Source: Nocardioides sp. BGMRC 2183
GTDB lineage: Bacteria; Actinomycetota; Actinomycetes; Propionibacteriales; Nocardioidaceae
Reading direction: 5' to 3'
DNA: 64,000 bases
Assembly: GCA_008123405.1 (NCBI GenBank)
Contig: VSSA01000003.1
Coordinates: forward strand, 124,001 to 188,000
The notes beneath the pieces were generated by a model. It did no database searches, was not told where the DNA came from, and was given only the letters and a program-made list of their open reading frames with translations. The position numbers were made by a program, and so were the translations under genes. Shown in pieces: positions 1 through 8,785 of this stretch (within the stretch, counting starts at the first letter, position 1; each line of letters opens with the position of its first letter).

Positions 1-103
1 TCACCGCGGTCGGCACCGTCAGGTCGAGGACGCCACCCGGCCCGTGCACGCTCAGCGCGGCGGTCTCGCCGGACAGGCCGGGTCGTGCCGTCGTACCGGA
101 CAT
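1..103 (-). CDS. eccD: Type VII secretion integral membrane protein EccD, N-terminal fragment
   Basis: Only the first 34 codons lie in the window; the gene continues past the left edge. The start ATG (101-103 on the minus strand) follows a GGAGG ribosome site at good spacing. The readable segment contains the pattern LSVHGPGGVLDLTVP, the beginning of the YukD/ubiquitin-like domain that opens EccD proteins. EccD forms the membrane pore of ESX secretion systems and contacts EccC, whose gene diverges from it here. The eccC neighbour makes the call more secure than the short fragment alone would. An AGAAC-GT-GTTCT inverted repeat lies 20 bp upstream. Confidence 0.75.
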   Translation of the reverse strand, partial: MSGTTARPGLSGETAALSVHGPGGVLDLTVPTAV

Positions 104-122
104 GGGACCTCCGAGCGTCCTC

Positions 123-134
123 AGAACGTGTTCT
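123..134. promoter_or_regulatory. Inverted repeat AGAAC-N2-GTTCT in the eccD/eccC divergent region
   Basis: AGAACGTGTTCT is an imperfect palindrome with the AAC-N2-GTT core seen at two other places in the window (5845 and 11061). It lies 20 bp upstream of eccD. It resembles a KstR-type TetR site in the core but lacks the outer T and A of TNNAACNNGTTNNA. Function is inferred only. Confidence 0.35.
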
Positions 135-195
135 CGCCACACCGCACGCGGCTCGGCGTGCGGTGCACAACTGATCAGCACCGCCGGGGTCGACG

Positions 196-405
196 ATGCC
201 TGCGGTGTGGGACCGCTGTTGCACCGATTACCCGACCTGGTGGCAGGGTAGTCGCACCGTGGGACTGATCGGGCACGAGACGGATGAGCGGATGACACCT
301 GCACGGGAGTACGACGACGCGAGGCAAGCGCTGATCAAGGGCGCCATGGCGAGCGTCGCGAGGCGCATGCCGATCGGCGATGCGACGACGGGTCGGCGCC
401 GGTGA
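196..405 (+). CDS. Possible small protein upstream of eccC
   Basis: A 69-codon frame whose TGA overlaps the eccC GTG start (GTGA, 402-405), the arrangement of translationally coupled genes. The second half has strongly G/C-biased third codon positions, as in real genes here. An in-frame GTG at 259 would give a 48-residue product. The residues match no family I recognise, and no clear ribosome site precedes either start. It may instead be leader sequence of eccC. The rest of 104-401 holds only the eccD/eccC promoter region. Confidence 0.25.
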   Translation: MPAVWDRCCTDYPTWWQGSRTVGLIGHETDERMTPAREYDDARQALIKGAMASVARRMPIGDATTGRRR

Positions 406-3400
406 GCTCTCCGTCCTCGGCGCCTCGCCCTCCGGGCCCCCCGAGCGCACCCCGGCCGCCGGCCACGCCGGTGACCCCCCAGCCCCGCGCCACACCCCCG
501 GGTCGCGGCACGCCGCAGCCCGCGGGCCCGATCCCGTTGCGCGGCAGTCGCCGCGAGCGCCCGCAGATGCCGTCCGGCCAGCTCCGGATCAACGAGCCGC
601 CGGCCATTCAGCCGTCGGAGGGGGCGGCCGGCGTCGCGATGAACGCGATCCCGATGCTGGGCAGCCTGGGGTCGATCGTGCTGGTCGCCAGCCTGGGCGG
701 ATCGGGCAGCAACAACGGCGTGCGCTTCATCGCGGCGGGCATGTTCCTCTTCGCCACCCTCGGCTTCATCTTCGTGCAGATCGATCGACAGCGGAAGCAG
801 CGTCAACAGCAGGTGACCGGCTCGCGCACGGAGTATCTGCGCTACCTCTCCAGCGTCCGCAAGGTGGCCCGCGAGGCGGCCGACGAGCAGCGCGCGGCAC
901 TCACCTGGCACCACCCCGACCCGATCGCGCTCCCGTCCCTGGCCGATGAGCGCAGCCGGGTGTGGGAGCGCTCTCCCACCGACCCGGCCTTCCTGCAGGT
1001 GCGCTACGGCACCTGCGCACAGCCGCTGGCCCTCGAACTGGTCCCGCCGGACACCACAGCGATCGACGACGTCGACCCGGCGGCCGCGTCCGCGCTGCAC
1101 CGGCTGCTCGTGGTGCACCGGCTGCAGCCGGACCTGCCGGCGTCGATCGACCTGCGCGCGTTCTCCCGGATCGAGGTCTGCGGCGCCGAGGACGAGGCGC
1201 GCGCCCTGGTCCGGGCCCTGCTCTGCTCCGCGGCGGCGTTCCAGTCCCCTGACAGCCTGCAGATCGCCGTCCTGACCAGCGACGGGACCCTGGCGCACTG
1301 GGACTGGACGAAGTGGCTGCCGCACTCGCACAGCCAGCACCAGACCGACGCGGTCGGCCCCGCCCGGATGGTCAGCACCTCGTTGAGCGACCTGACCGCG
1401 ATGCTGCCCAGCGACCTCTCCGACCGGCCGCGCTTCGGGGCGGACGAGCGGCCGCCGCTGCCGCACCTGGTCGTGGTCACCGACGACGCCGAGCTCCCGC
1501 CCGGCAACCACGTGATCCCGCCGGACGGCCTGCACGGAGTCACGGTGATCGACCTGCCGTCCCGGTGGCGCGAGCTCGACGACGCCGACACCCTGCGACT
1601 GGAGCTGCTGGACGAGCCGCCCCGAACCGATCCGGCCACCGGCAACACCACCGTCGGACTGATGGCGGTGCGGGTCCGCAACGAGCCGATCCGAGCGCGC
1701 GGCGACCAGTGCGATCTGGCCACCGCTGAGGCCCTGGCACGCCGGCTCACCCCGCTCTACACGCCGGCGGCCGGGAAGGTGGTCGGCGAGGACTCCGCCG
1801 AGCTCGCCGGGCCCAGCGACTTCATGGACCTGTTGGGCCTCGGCGACGTACGGACGCTCGAGCCCGCGACGGCCTGGCGGCAGCGGCCGGCGCGGGACCG
1901 GCTCCGGGTGCCGATCGGCCTCGGCGAGGGTTCGTCGCTGGTGCACCTGGACATCAAGGAGTCTGCCCAGCAGGGCATGGGCCCGCACGGTCTGGTGATC
2001 GGGGCGACCGGGTCGGGCAAGTCGGAGTTCCTCCGCACCCTGGTGCTCGGCCTCGCACTGACCCACTCCCCCGAGCAGCTCAACCTGGTGCTCGTCGACT
2101 TCAAGGGCGGCGCGACCTTCGCCGGCATGTCCCACCTGCCGCACGTCTCCGCGGTGATCACCAACCTGGCCCAGGAGCTCACCCTGGTGGACCGGATGCA
2201 GGACGCGCTCTCCGGTGAGATGGTGCGCCGCCAGGAGCTGCTCCGCGAGGCCGGCAACTTCGCCTCGATCCGCGACTACGAGAAGGCGCGTGCGGCCGGC
2301 GAGGACCTGGCTCCGCTGCCGTCCCTCTTCATCGTCGTCGACGAGTTCTCCGAGATGCTCTCCGCGAAGCCGGAGTTCATCGACCTCTTCGTCGCGATCG
2401 GCCGGCTCGGCCGATCGCTGGGACTGCACCTGCTGCTGGCCTCCCAGCGGCTGGAGGAGGGCCGGCTGCGCGGACTGGAGTCCCACCTCTCCTACCGCAT
2501 CGGCCTGCGCACGTTCAGCGCGCAGGAGTCTCGGGCGGTGCTCGGCGTACCGGATGCCTATGAGCTGCCGGCCGTCCCCGGACTGGGCTACCTGAAGCCG
2601 GACCCGACCTCGATGGTCCGGTTCAAGGCCGCTTACGTCTCAGGGCCGCCCAGCGGGCGGGCGGCGGTCCGGCGCGACAAGGGCGGAAAGGTCCGCGGCA
2701 TCCTGCCGTTCACCATCTCCGAGGTCCAGGAGTTCGACGAGCCCGACGCGGAACCCGCAGAGGTCCCGGCACCGAGCATCGCCAACGACAGCGAGTCGCT
2801 GCTCGACATCGCCGTCGGCCGGATGGAGGGGCACGGCCCCGCGGCCCACCAGGTTTGGCTGCCGCCGTTGGACGTGCCGGACACGCTCGACGAGCTGATG
2901 CCCGACCTCACGCCGCACCCGGACCTCGGGCTGATCTCCGCCCAGTGGCGCGGTCGCGGCCGTCTGGTGGTGCCGTTGGGCACGGTGGACCGACCGCGCG
3001 AGCAGCGACGCGACACGCTGACGGTGAACCTGGCCGGTGCGGCCGGCCACGTTGCCGTGGTCGGTGGTCCACGCAGCGGCAAGAGCACGCTGCTACGGAC
3101 CCTGGTGATCGGCCTCGCGTTGACCACGACGCCGTTGGAGACGCAGTTCTACGTGCTCGACTTCGGTGGCGGGACCTTCGCGCCGATGGCGCACCTGCCG
3201 CACGTCGCCGGCGTCGGCAGCCGCTCCGAGCCGGAGGTGGTGCGCCGGATCGTCGCCGAGATCAAGGTGATGGTCGACCGTCGCGAGGCCTACTTCCGCG
3301 CCCACTCCATCGACTCCATCGAGACCTACCGCAACCGTCGGTTCACCCAAGGCCGCAACGGCACGGTCGACGACGGGTACGGCGACGTCTTCCTCGTCAT

Positions 3401-4562
3401 CGACGGCTGGAGCACGCTGCGGGCGGACTTCGACGACCTCGAGCTGGAGATCCAGCAGCTGGCCACCCGCGGCCTGACCTTCGGCGTGCACGTGGTCACC
3501 GGCGCCGCCCGCTGGGCGGACTTCCGCGCCGCGATGCGCGACCAGCTCGGCACCAGGCTGGAGCTCCGGCTCGGTGACCCGCTCGACTCCGAGGTCGACC
3601 GCAAGGTGGCCGCGCTGGTGCCGGTCGGCCGTCCCGGCCGCGGCCTGGTGCCCGGCAAGCTGCACTTCCTGAGTGCACTCCCCCGGATTGACGGCGACGG
3701 CACCGCCGACACCCTCGGAGATGGCGTCGACGGGCTGATCACCAAGGTCGCCAAGGCCTGGACCGGACCGACCGGACCGAAGCTGCGACTGTTGCCCGAC
3801 CGCATCGACCTCACCGACCTGCGGACCCAGGCAGGGGTCGGCGAGGGCAACGAGGCCCGGAAGGATCGCCGGATCCTGCTCGGGGTCAACGAGCGCGAGC
3901 TGGCACCGGTGGGCCTGGACGTGGACGCCGAGCCGCACCTGCTGCTCTTCGGCGACGGCGGGTCCGGCAAGAGCACGGTGCTGCGCTCCTACTGCGCGGA
4001 GATCATGCGCACCCGCAGTGCCGAGGAGGCGCAGATCCTGCTCGTGGACTACCGCCGCTCGCTGCTCGGCGAGATCCCCGAGGAGTATCTGCTCAACTAC
4101 CTGACCTCGGCGAACCAGGCGCAACCCGCGCTGCGCGACCTGGCCGGCTACCTGGAGAGCCGCATCCCCGGGCCGGACGTCACCCCCGAGCAGCTGCGCA
4201 GCAGGTCCTGGTGGACCGGGGCGGAGGTCTTCGTGGTGGTCGACGACTACGACCTGGTGGCCACCCAGCAGGCCTCCCCGGTGGCGCAGCTGCAGCCGCT
4301 GCTCGCCCAGGCCCGGGACGTCGGCCTGCACCTGGTGGTCGCGCGGCGCTCGGGCGGCGCATCCCGGGCCCTCTACGAACCGGTCATCCAGTCGCTGCGT
4401 GACCTTGCGATGCCGGGCCTGCTGCTCTCCGGCAGCCGCGACGAAGGGCCGCTGCTCGGCAACCTCCGACCCAGCAAGGCCCAGCCTGGGCGGGCCCGCC
4501 TGGTCACTCGGGACGCGGGTGTGGAGACGATGCAGCTGGCGTGGACCCCGCCGCGTCTGTGA
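402..4562 (+). CDS. eccC: Type VII secretion system motor ATPase EccC
   Basis: A 1386-residue FtsK/SpoIIIE-family ATPase that powers ESX export at the cytoplasmic membrane. After a Pro-rich N-terminus come two membrane helices (about 79-98 and 108-127). Three nucleotide-binding domains follow, with Walker A motifs GATGSGKS (K540), GGPRSGKS (K894) and GDGGSGKS (K1190). The first domain keeps a full Walker B (IVVDEFSEM, with catalytic Glu). The second (LVIDGW) and third (VVVDDYD) lack that Glu, as expected for the substrate-binding, non-driving domains of the family. It is a fused EccCa-EccCb form. The start is GTG. The 3' end overlaps the convergent yibE/F-like gene by 59 bp. Confidence 0.95.
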   Translation: MSSPSSAPRPPGPPSAPRPPATPVTPQPRATPPGRGTPQPAGPIPLRGSRRERPQMPSGQLRINEPPAIQPSEGAAGVAMNAIPMLGSLGSIVLVASLGGSGSNNGVRFIAAGMFLFATLGFIFVQIDRQRKQRQQQVTGSRTEYLRYLSSVRKVAREAADEQRAALTWHHPDPIALPSLADERSRVWERSPTDPAFLQVRYGTCAQPLALELVPPDTTAIDDVDPAAASALHRLLVVHRLQPDLPASIDLRAFSRIEVCGAEDEARALVRALLCSAAAFQSPDSLQIAVLTSDGTLAHWDWTKWLPHSHSQHQTDAVGPARMVSTSLSDLTAMLPSDLSDRPRFGADERPPLPHLVVVTDDAELPPGNHVIPPDGLHGVTVIDLPSRWRELDDADTLRLELLDEPPRTDPATGNTTVGLMAVRVRNEPIRARGDQCDLATAEALARRLTPLYTPAAGKVVGEDSAELAGPSDFMDLLGLGDVRTLEPATAWRQRPARDRLRVPIGLGEGSSLVHLDIKESAQQGMGPHGLVIGATGSGKSEFLRTLVLGLALTHSPEQLNLVLVDFKGGATFAGMSHLPHVSAVITNLAQELTLVDRMQDALSGEMVRRQELLREAGNFASIRDYEKARAAGEDLAPLPSLFIVVDEFSEMLSAKPEFIDLFVAIGRLGRSLGLHLLLASQRLEEGRLRGLESHLSYRIGLRTFSAQESRAVLGVPDAYELPAVPGLGYLKPDPTSMVRFKAAYVSGPPSGRAAVRRDKGGKVRGILPFTISEVQEFDEPDAEPAEVPAPSIANDSESLLDIAVGRMEGHGPAAHQVWLPPLDVPDTLDELMPDLTPHPDLGLISAQWRGRGRLVVPLGTVDRPREQRRDTLTVNLAGAAGHVAVVGGPRSGKSTLLRTLVIGLALTTTPLETQFYVLDFGGGTFAPMAHLPHVAGVGSRSEPEVVRRIVAEIKVMVDRREAYFRAHSIDSIETYRNRRFTQGRNGTVDDGYGDVFLVIDGWSTLRADFDDLELEIQQLATRGLTFGVHVVTGAARWADFRAAMRDQLGTRLELRLGDPLDSEVDRKVAALVPVGRPGRGLVPGKLHFLSALPRIDGDGTADTLGDGVDGLITKVAKAWTGPTGPKLRLLPDRIDLTDLRTQAGVGEGNEARKDRRILLGVNERELAPVGLDVDAEPHLLLFGDGGSGKSTVLRSYCAEIMRTRSAEEAQILLVDYRRSLLGEIPEEYLLNYLTSANQAQPALRDLAGYLESRIPGPDVTPEQLRSRSWWTGAEVFVVVDDYDLVATQQASPVAQLQPLLAQARDVGLHLVVARRSGGASRALYEPVIQSLRDLAMPGLLLSGSRDEGPLLGNLRPSKAQPGRARLVTRDAGVETMQLAWTPPRL

Positions 4563-5790
4563 GCTCCTCCTCGACGTCGGGGGCGTGCCCGCCGACCACG
4601 ACCGCCGCCAGCGCGGTGGTGATCGGCACCGCCAGCACCAGGCCGATCGAGGTCACCAGGGTGCGCACGATCTCCTCGGCGAGCTGCTCGGTGGAGAGCA
4701 GCTCGTGCAGCGGCCGGGCGTAGACCTGGTAGAGCATCAGCACCAGGAGCGCCGTACCGACGTAGGCGAAGACGATGGTGTAGATCGTCGAGGCGATGTG
4801 ATCGCGACCGATCCGCATTCCGGCGGCGAAGAGCCCCGCCCGGGAGGTCTCCGGCGCCACCGCGCGCAGCTCCCAGACCGCTGAGGCCTGGGTGATGGTG
4901 ACGTCGTTGAGCACACCGAGTCCGGCGATCACCAGGGCACAACCGAGCAGTGATTGGAAGTCCAGGCCCGGGGCGAGCGCCGCCAGGAAGGCGCCGGACT
5001 CCTCCGAGATGCCGACCAGGTGCGCCCGCTCGAGGGCGACCTGGCCGAGGCCGGCGGTCAGCGCCACCCCGATCAAGGTGCCGGCCAAGGCGGTGCTGGT
5101 CCGCAGCGAGAACCCGTGGGTGGTGTAGAGCACCACGAACATGATCGCTGTGGATCCGGCGAGCGCGACGCCGACTCCGGGGGCGCCCTCGAGCAGCGCG
5201 GGCAGCACGAACCACCAGACCACGGCTCCGCCGAAGGCCATCCCGAGCAGGGCGAAGAGTCCACGCCAGCGGGCGATCGCGAGCACCACCACGACGAAGA
5301 GGGCGAAGAAGAGTAGGAGCGTGGAGTCCCGGTCGATGCCGGAGTAGGTGTAGGCGAAGCCGTCCTCGGTCGGCGTGCTGACCACCTCGACGCGGTCGCC
5401 GGCGCTGAGTCCGCTGTCCGCTACCTCCGTGGGCACGGCCACCTGGACCTCGCCGACCTCGCCGCCGAGGTCCACGGTCAGGAACGGGCAACCACGGGCC
5501 TGTGCGTTGCTGCCCTGGGTGTTGATGCCCTCGGCGTCACCGCCCTGGGTGTCGCACTCGGTGACGACCTCGACGATCTCGCCGACCGGGAACGTGACGC
5601 CCTCGGCGGCGTACTGGGTGGCTTGATCGCCCTCGGTGGCGCTCGGGTCGCCGGAGGGCCACCACACGATCAGGCCGGCAATGGCTGCGACCAGGCAGAC
5701 GGCCAGCCCGGCCAGCAGTACGCGCGCCGGCCCCCGCGCGACTCGGACCTGCTCGTCTACGCCACGGTCTGCTCGATGCGCATGCCCCAT
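4504..5790 (-). CDS. YibE/F-like multi-pass membrane protein
   Basis: A 428-residue protein with one N-terminal membrane helix, an extracytoplasmic domain of about 120 residues (positions 60-160), then about seven hydrophobic helices. The C-terminal half has the YibE/F pattern, including VLYTTHGFSLRTSTALAGT and GVLNDVTITQASAVWEL. Family function is unproven; a transport role has been proposed for homologues. The ATG at 5790 is chosen because residues upstream of it look non-coding. The last 59 bp are shared with eccC on the other strand. It is divergent from the KstD-like gene. Confidence 0.85.
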   Translation of the reverse strand: MGHAHRADRGVDEQVRVARGPARVLLAGLAVCLVAAIAGLIVWWPSGDPSATEGDQATQYAAEGVTFPVGEIVEVVTECDTQGGDAEGINTQGSNAQARGCPFLTVDLGGEVGEVQVAVPTEVADSGLSAGDRVEVVSTPTEDGFAYTYSGIDRDSTLLLFFALFVVVVLAIARWRGLFALLGMAFGGAVVWWFVLPALLEGAPGVGVALAGSTAIMFVVLYTTHGFSLRTSTALAGTLIGVALTAGLGQVALERAHLVGISEESGAFLAALAPGLDFQSLLGCALVIAGLGVLNDVTITQASAVWELRAVAPETSRAGLFAAGMRIGRDHIASTIYTIVFAYVGTALLVLMLYQVYARPLHELLSTEQLAEEIVRTLVTSIGLVLAVPITTALAAVVVGGHAPDVEEELTDAAGSTPAASSPHPRPE

Positions 5791-5844
5791 GGCGAGCCAG
5801 TCTGTCCTGCTCCCGCTGAGCGGTCCTGCACTGGTCGGCAAAAC

Positions 5845-5858
5845 TAGAACACGTTATC
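5845..5858. promoter_or_regulatory. KstR-like operator upstream of the KstD-like gene
   Basis: TAGAACACGTTATC matches TNNAACNNGTTNNA, the published consensus of the steroid-catabolism repressor KstR, at every fixed position except the last. It ends 8 bp before the GTG start, close enough for repressor binding to block transcription. No KstR gene is in the window. Confidence 0.55.
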
Positions 5859-5866
5859 GTCGCGCC

Positions 5867-7423
5867 GTGACCAGCATCGTGGGGGCCGAGGCCCTGGAGC
5901 AGTCCTACGACGTCGTGGTGGTCGGCTCCGGCGGCGGTGCGCTGACCGGTGCGGCCCTCGCGGCGGCGGCCGGCCTGAGCACAGTGGTGCTCGAGCGGAC
6001 CGACTGGATCGGCGGCACCTCTGCCTACTCCGGCGGCGCCTGCTGGCTGCCCGGTACGGCGGTGCAGCAGCGCGCCGGGCTGCCCGACTCGACCGAGGGT
6101 GCACGCAGCTATCTCGCGGCCGTCCTGGAGGACCCGGACCCGAGCAAGGTCGAGGCGATGCTGACCGAGGCGCCGCGTCTGGTGGAGCGCCTCGAGGCCG
6201 ATCCGCTGATGGAATTCGAGTGGATCCCGTTCGCGGAGTACTACGACGCCCCCGGACGAGTGCCGATGGGGCGCTCGATCCAGCCATCGGCGATCCGGCG
6301 CGACCAGCTCGACGCCGCGGTGACCGCGCTGGTGCGGCCGCCGGTGGACAAGGACCGCGCCGGCAAGCCCGGTCGCTCCACCCTCTCCGGCGGGCAGGCG
6401 CTGATCGGGCGGCTCGCCGCGATGGTCGCCCGTGACGGGGGCGTGATCGCCACCGGCGTGCAGGTCACCGGATTCGGACGCGACGACGACGGCCGGGCGG
6501 ACCGGGTGCTGGCGCAGGGCCCGGACGGACCCCTCGAGATCACCGCGCGCCGGGGCATCCTGATCGCAGCCGGCGGCTTCGAAGGGTCGCCCGATCGGCG
6601 CGCCGCTCATGCGACACCGGGTGATGCCGCCTGGACGATGGCGCCCCACGGCACCAACACCGGCGAGGTGATCGACGCCGCCGCCGCGATCGGCGCCGCC
6701 ACCGACTTCTCCGGCGAGGGCTGGTTCTGCCCCGGTCTCGCCCAGCCCGACGGCAGCGGCACCTTCACCCTCGGATTCCGCAGCGGCCTGATGGTGGACA
6801 GCAACGCCCAGCGCTACGGCAACGAGTGCCTGCCGTATGACCGGTTCGGCCGACTGATGGCGCAGGCGCCCGAACGGATCCCTTCCTGGTACCTCTTCGA
6901 CGACCGCGAGGGCGGGCGGCTGCCGGCGATCGCGATGCCTGAGGGCGACCCGGACGAGCACCTGGCCGCCGGCACCTGGGTCAAGGCCGACACGCTGGAG
7001 GCGCTCGGCGCCGGCACCGGCCTGGACGCCGACGCGCTGCGCGCCACAGTCGAGCGATTCAACGGGTACGCCGCCACCGGGGTGGACGAGGAGTTCGGCC
7101 GCGGTCAGGACGAGTACGACACCTTCTTCGCCTCCGCCGGCTCCCCGAACAAGGCGCTGGTGCCGTTGGACCAGCCGCCCTTCTACGCCGCCCGTTTCGT
7201 CCTCTCCGACCTCGGCACGAAGGGTGGGTTGGTCACCGACGCGACTGCCCGGGTGCTCGACGTCGACGGTGCCCCCATCCCCGGCCTCTACGCGGCCAGC
7301 AACTCCACCGCCTCGGTCTTCGGCTCCGCCTATCCCGGGCCTGGGGCGCCGCTGGGCGCGGCGATGACCTTCGCGTCGTTGGCGGTGCAGGACCTGAGCC
7401 GGAACCAGGCTCAGTCGATCTGA
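5867..7423 (+). CDS. FAD-dependent 3-ketosteroid delta1-dehydrogenase-like protein
   Basis: A 518-residue flavoprotein of the KstD/fumarate reductase family, which introduces the C1-C2 double bond into 3-ketosteroid ring A. The N-terminus carries the FAD-binding dinucleotide motif (VVVGSGGGALTG, from about residue 17) and GGTSAYSGGACWLP. The C-terminus carries AYPGPGAPLGAAMTF; Y489 and G493 correspond in motif and near-identical position to catalytic Tyr487 and Gly491 of Rhodococcus KstD1. An EYYD motif (Y125/Y126) aligns with the second catalytic Tyr region. The GTG start gives a family-typical length; longer in-frame starts read non-coding sequence. The KstR-like site just upstream supports a steroid role. 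Substrate is unproven; other KstD-like flavoproteins act on other enones. Confidence 0.8.
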   Translation: MTSIVGAEALEQSYDVVVVGSGGGALTGAALAAAAGLSTVVLERTDWIGGTSAYSGGACWLPGTAVQQRAGLPDSTEGARSYLAAVLEDPDPSKVEAMLTEAPRLVERLEADPLMEFEWIPFAEYYDAPGRVPMGRSIQPSAIRRDQLDAAVTALVRPPVDKDRAGKPGRSTLSGGQALIGRLAAMVARDGGVIATGVQVTGFGRDDDGRADRVLAQGPDGPLEITARRGILIAAGGFEGSPDRRAAHATPGDAAWTMAPHGTNTGEVIDAAAAIGAATDFSGEGWFCPGLAQPDGSGTFTLGFRSGLMVDSNAQRYGNECLPYDRFGRLMAQAPERIPSWYLFDDREGGRLPAIAMPEGDPDEHLAAGTWVKADTLEALGAGTGLDADALRATVERFNGYAATGVDEEFGRGQDEYDTFFASAGSPNKALVPLDQPPFYAARFVLSDLGTKGGLVTDATARVLDVDGAPIPGLYAASNSTASVFGSAYPGPGAPLGAAMTFASLAVQDLSRNQAQSI

Positions 7424-7929
7424 CGGCGGCCCGCGTCGCCGGTGGTCGGCTCGAGCTCAGCGAGACGGTCGAGCACCGAGACGCTGAACCGGTGCAGGGC
7501 CGCCACCTGGTCGGCGTCGAGGTTGTCGAAGACGACGGTTCGGACCAGGTCGACGTGGTCGGGCGCGGCCGCCTCGATGGCCGCGGCGCCGGCCTCGGTC
7601 AGATCCACGAACGCGCCGCGGCGGTCATCGAGGCACTCGCGGCGTCGTACCAGACCGCGGGTGGTCATCCGGGACACCTGCTTGGAGACCCGGCTCTTCT
7701 CCCAGCCCAGTCGCTCCCCGAGCTCGAACATCCGCAACGTGCCGCCCTCGACGTCGGTGAGCGCGACCAGGATCTCGTAGTCGGCCAGGGAGAGACCGCT
7801 GCTGGCCTGCATCCGACGGTGCAACGCGGAGGTCAGCCGGGCGTTGGCGTCCAGCCAGGACCGCCATGCTCGCTGCTGGTCGTCGTCGAGCCACCGGGTC
7901 CCTGCTGTCCCTGCCGTCACACGACCCAC
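7411..7929 (-). CDS. MarR family transcriptional regulator
   Basis: A 172-residue winged-helix regulator. Residues about 50-115 match the MarR fold: SLADYEILVALTDVEGG, ELGERLGWEKSRVSKQVSRM (recognition helix) and the wing around RRECLDDRRGAFVDLTEAG. MarR proteins are usually dimeric repressors released by small aromatic or lipophilic ligands. The gene is divergent from a tetR gene, and its last 13 bp overlap the end of the KstD-like gene. Its target is unknown; the short region shared with tetR is the natural first candidate. Confidence 0.88.
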   Translation of the reverse strand: MGRVTAGTAGTRWLDDDQQRAWRSWLDANARLTSALHRRMQASSGLSLADYEILVALTDVEGGTLRMFELGERLGWEKSRVSKQVSRMTTRGLVRRRECLDDRRGAFVDLTEAGAAAIEAAAPDHVDLVRTVVFDNLDADQVAALHRFSVSVLDRLAELEPTTGDAGRRQID

Positions 7930-7930
7930 C

Positions 7931-7955
7931 CTAGAGGAGTACGACGTTCTAGAAT
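7931..7955. promoter_or_regulatory. Inverted repeat and -10-like box between marR and tetR
   Basis: CTAGA (7931-7935) and TCTAG (7948-7952) form an inverted repeat, and the right half is itself the palindrome TTCTAGAA (7947-7954). TAGAAT (7950-7955) fits a -10 box for the tetR gene. No good -35 is visible. This is probably where one or both regulators bind. Confidence 0.4.
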
Positions 7956-8000
7956 GAGCGCGAGCCGAGGGAGAGTCGGCTCGTGGGAGAAGGAGCCTGC

Positions 8001-8552
8001 ATGTCGGGTCGGCAGCGCGGCCAGGGCAACCCGCGGTTGCGGGAGGCGTGGTTCGACGCGGCCTACGACGTCTTGGCGACCGAGGGGTACGGCGGCCTCA
8101 AGCTCGCTCCGCTGTGCCGGCGGCTCGGCGTCACCACCGGCTCCTTCTACTACTCCTTCGACAGCTGGCCCGCCTTCACCGACGCCCTGCTGGCCACCTG
8201 GCTGGAGGAGCGCACCCGCCAGACCGTCGCCATCGTCAACGAGTACGCCGACCCCGTGGTCCGACTCGGGATGCTGCTGGAGGCGAGCACGGCCCTGCTG
8301 CACCGCAGCGAGGCCGCGATCCGGGTGTGGGCGGGCACCGACGAGCGGGTCGCCGCGGTGCAGCGCGAGGTGGACCACGGCCGCTACCTGGTCGTGCTCG
8401 AGGCGATGCGGGCCCTGGTCGGCGAGGAGCGTTCGGATGCGTTCGCGACCTGGGCGATGAGCACGCTGGTCGGCTACGAGATGCTCGCCGCCACCCGCGG
8501 CACGCGGCACCTGGGCTGGTCGCTGCAGCAGATCGTGGAGGCTGCGCGGTAG
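8001..8552 (+). CDS. TetR/AcrR family transcriptional regulator
   Basis: A 183-residue regulator. The N-terminal helix-turn-helix spans about residues 13-55 (AAYDVLATEGYGGLKLAPLCRRLGV, then TTGSFYYSFDSWPAF, the usual TetR recognition helix region). The C-terminal ligand domain is not assignable. ATG 8001 is preferred over an upstream in-frame start because AAGGAG lies about 7 bp before it. It is divergent from the MarR gene. It is not KstR by sequence, so it is not the obvious reader of the AAC-N2-GTT sites. Confidence 0.88.
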   Translation: MSGRQRGQGNPRLREAWFDAAYDVLATEGYGGLKLAPLCRRLGVTTGSFYYSFDSWPAFTDALLATWLEERTRQTVAIVNEYADPVVRLGMLLEASTALLHRSEAAIRVWAGTDERVAAVQREVDHGRYLVVLEAMRALVGEERSDAFATWAMSTLVGYEMLAATRGTRHLGWSLQQIVEAAR

Positions 8553-8555
8553 GGC

Positions 8556-8706
8556 GTGGCTCCTTATCCGCCGCCTGCTGCGCGGACTTTCGCTCCCGAT
8601 CTGGCTGCGTTGGGGCCGCTCGACGTGCGACCAGCATGCCGTCGCGTCCCCACCTTGCCAGATCGGCCCGAAAGCCCGCTCGCGACGACGCCGGATAAGG
8701 AGCCAC
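8556..8706. repeat. 151-bp element with 15-bp perfect inverted ends
   Basis: GTGGCTCCTTATCCG (8556-8570) is repeated inverted at 8692-8706. Inside, GACTTTCGCTCCCGATCTGGC pairs imperfectly with the reverse complement of the 8661-8680 stretch (GATCTGGC and CTTTCG blocks conserved), so nearly the whole element can fold as one long imperfect hairpin. It begins 3 bp after the tetR stop. A near-identical single arm lies at 54509-54524. It may be a mobile or palindromic repeat, or a complex terminator. Confidence 0.6.
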
Positions 8707-8785
8707 ACCCTAGGTGGCTGGGGTCCGCCCGTATGGGATCCGGGTCACGTTGATCGTTCCACTCCGCGCCACCGCCGCCCGCAGG

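Noticed and set aside
228-2486. Long open frame antisense to eccC
   Set aside because: Very high GC leaves few stops on the opposite strand. The translation is Arg/Gly/Leu-rich with no family pattern, while the eccC frame has complete motifs.
8001-8552. TetR protein as the KstR repressor
   Set aside because: Its helix-turn-helix sequence differs from KstR, and the site between it and marR (TTCTAGAA) is not a proper TNNAACNNGTTNNA match.
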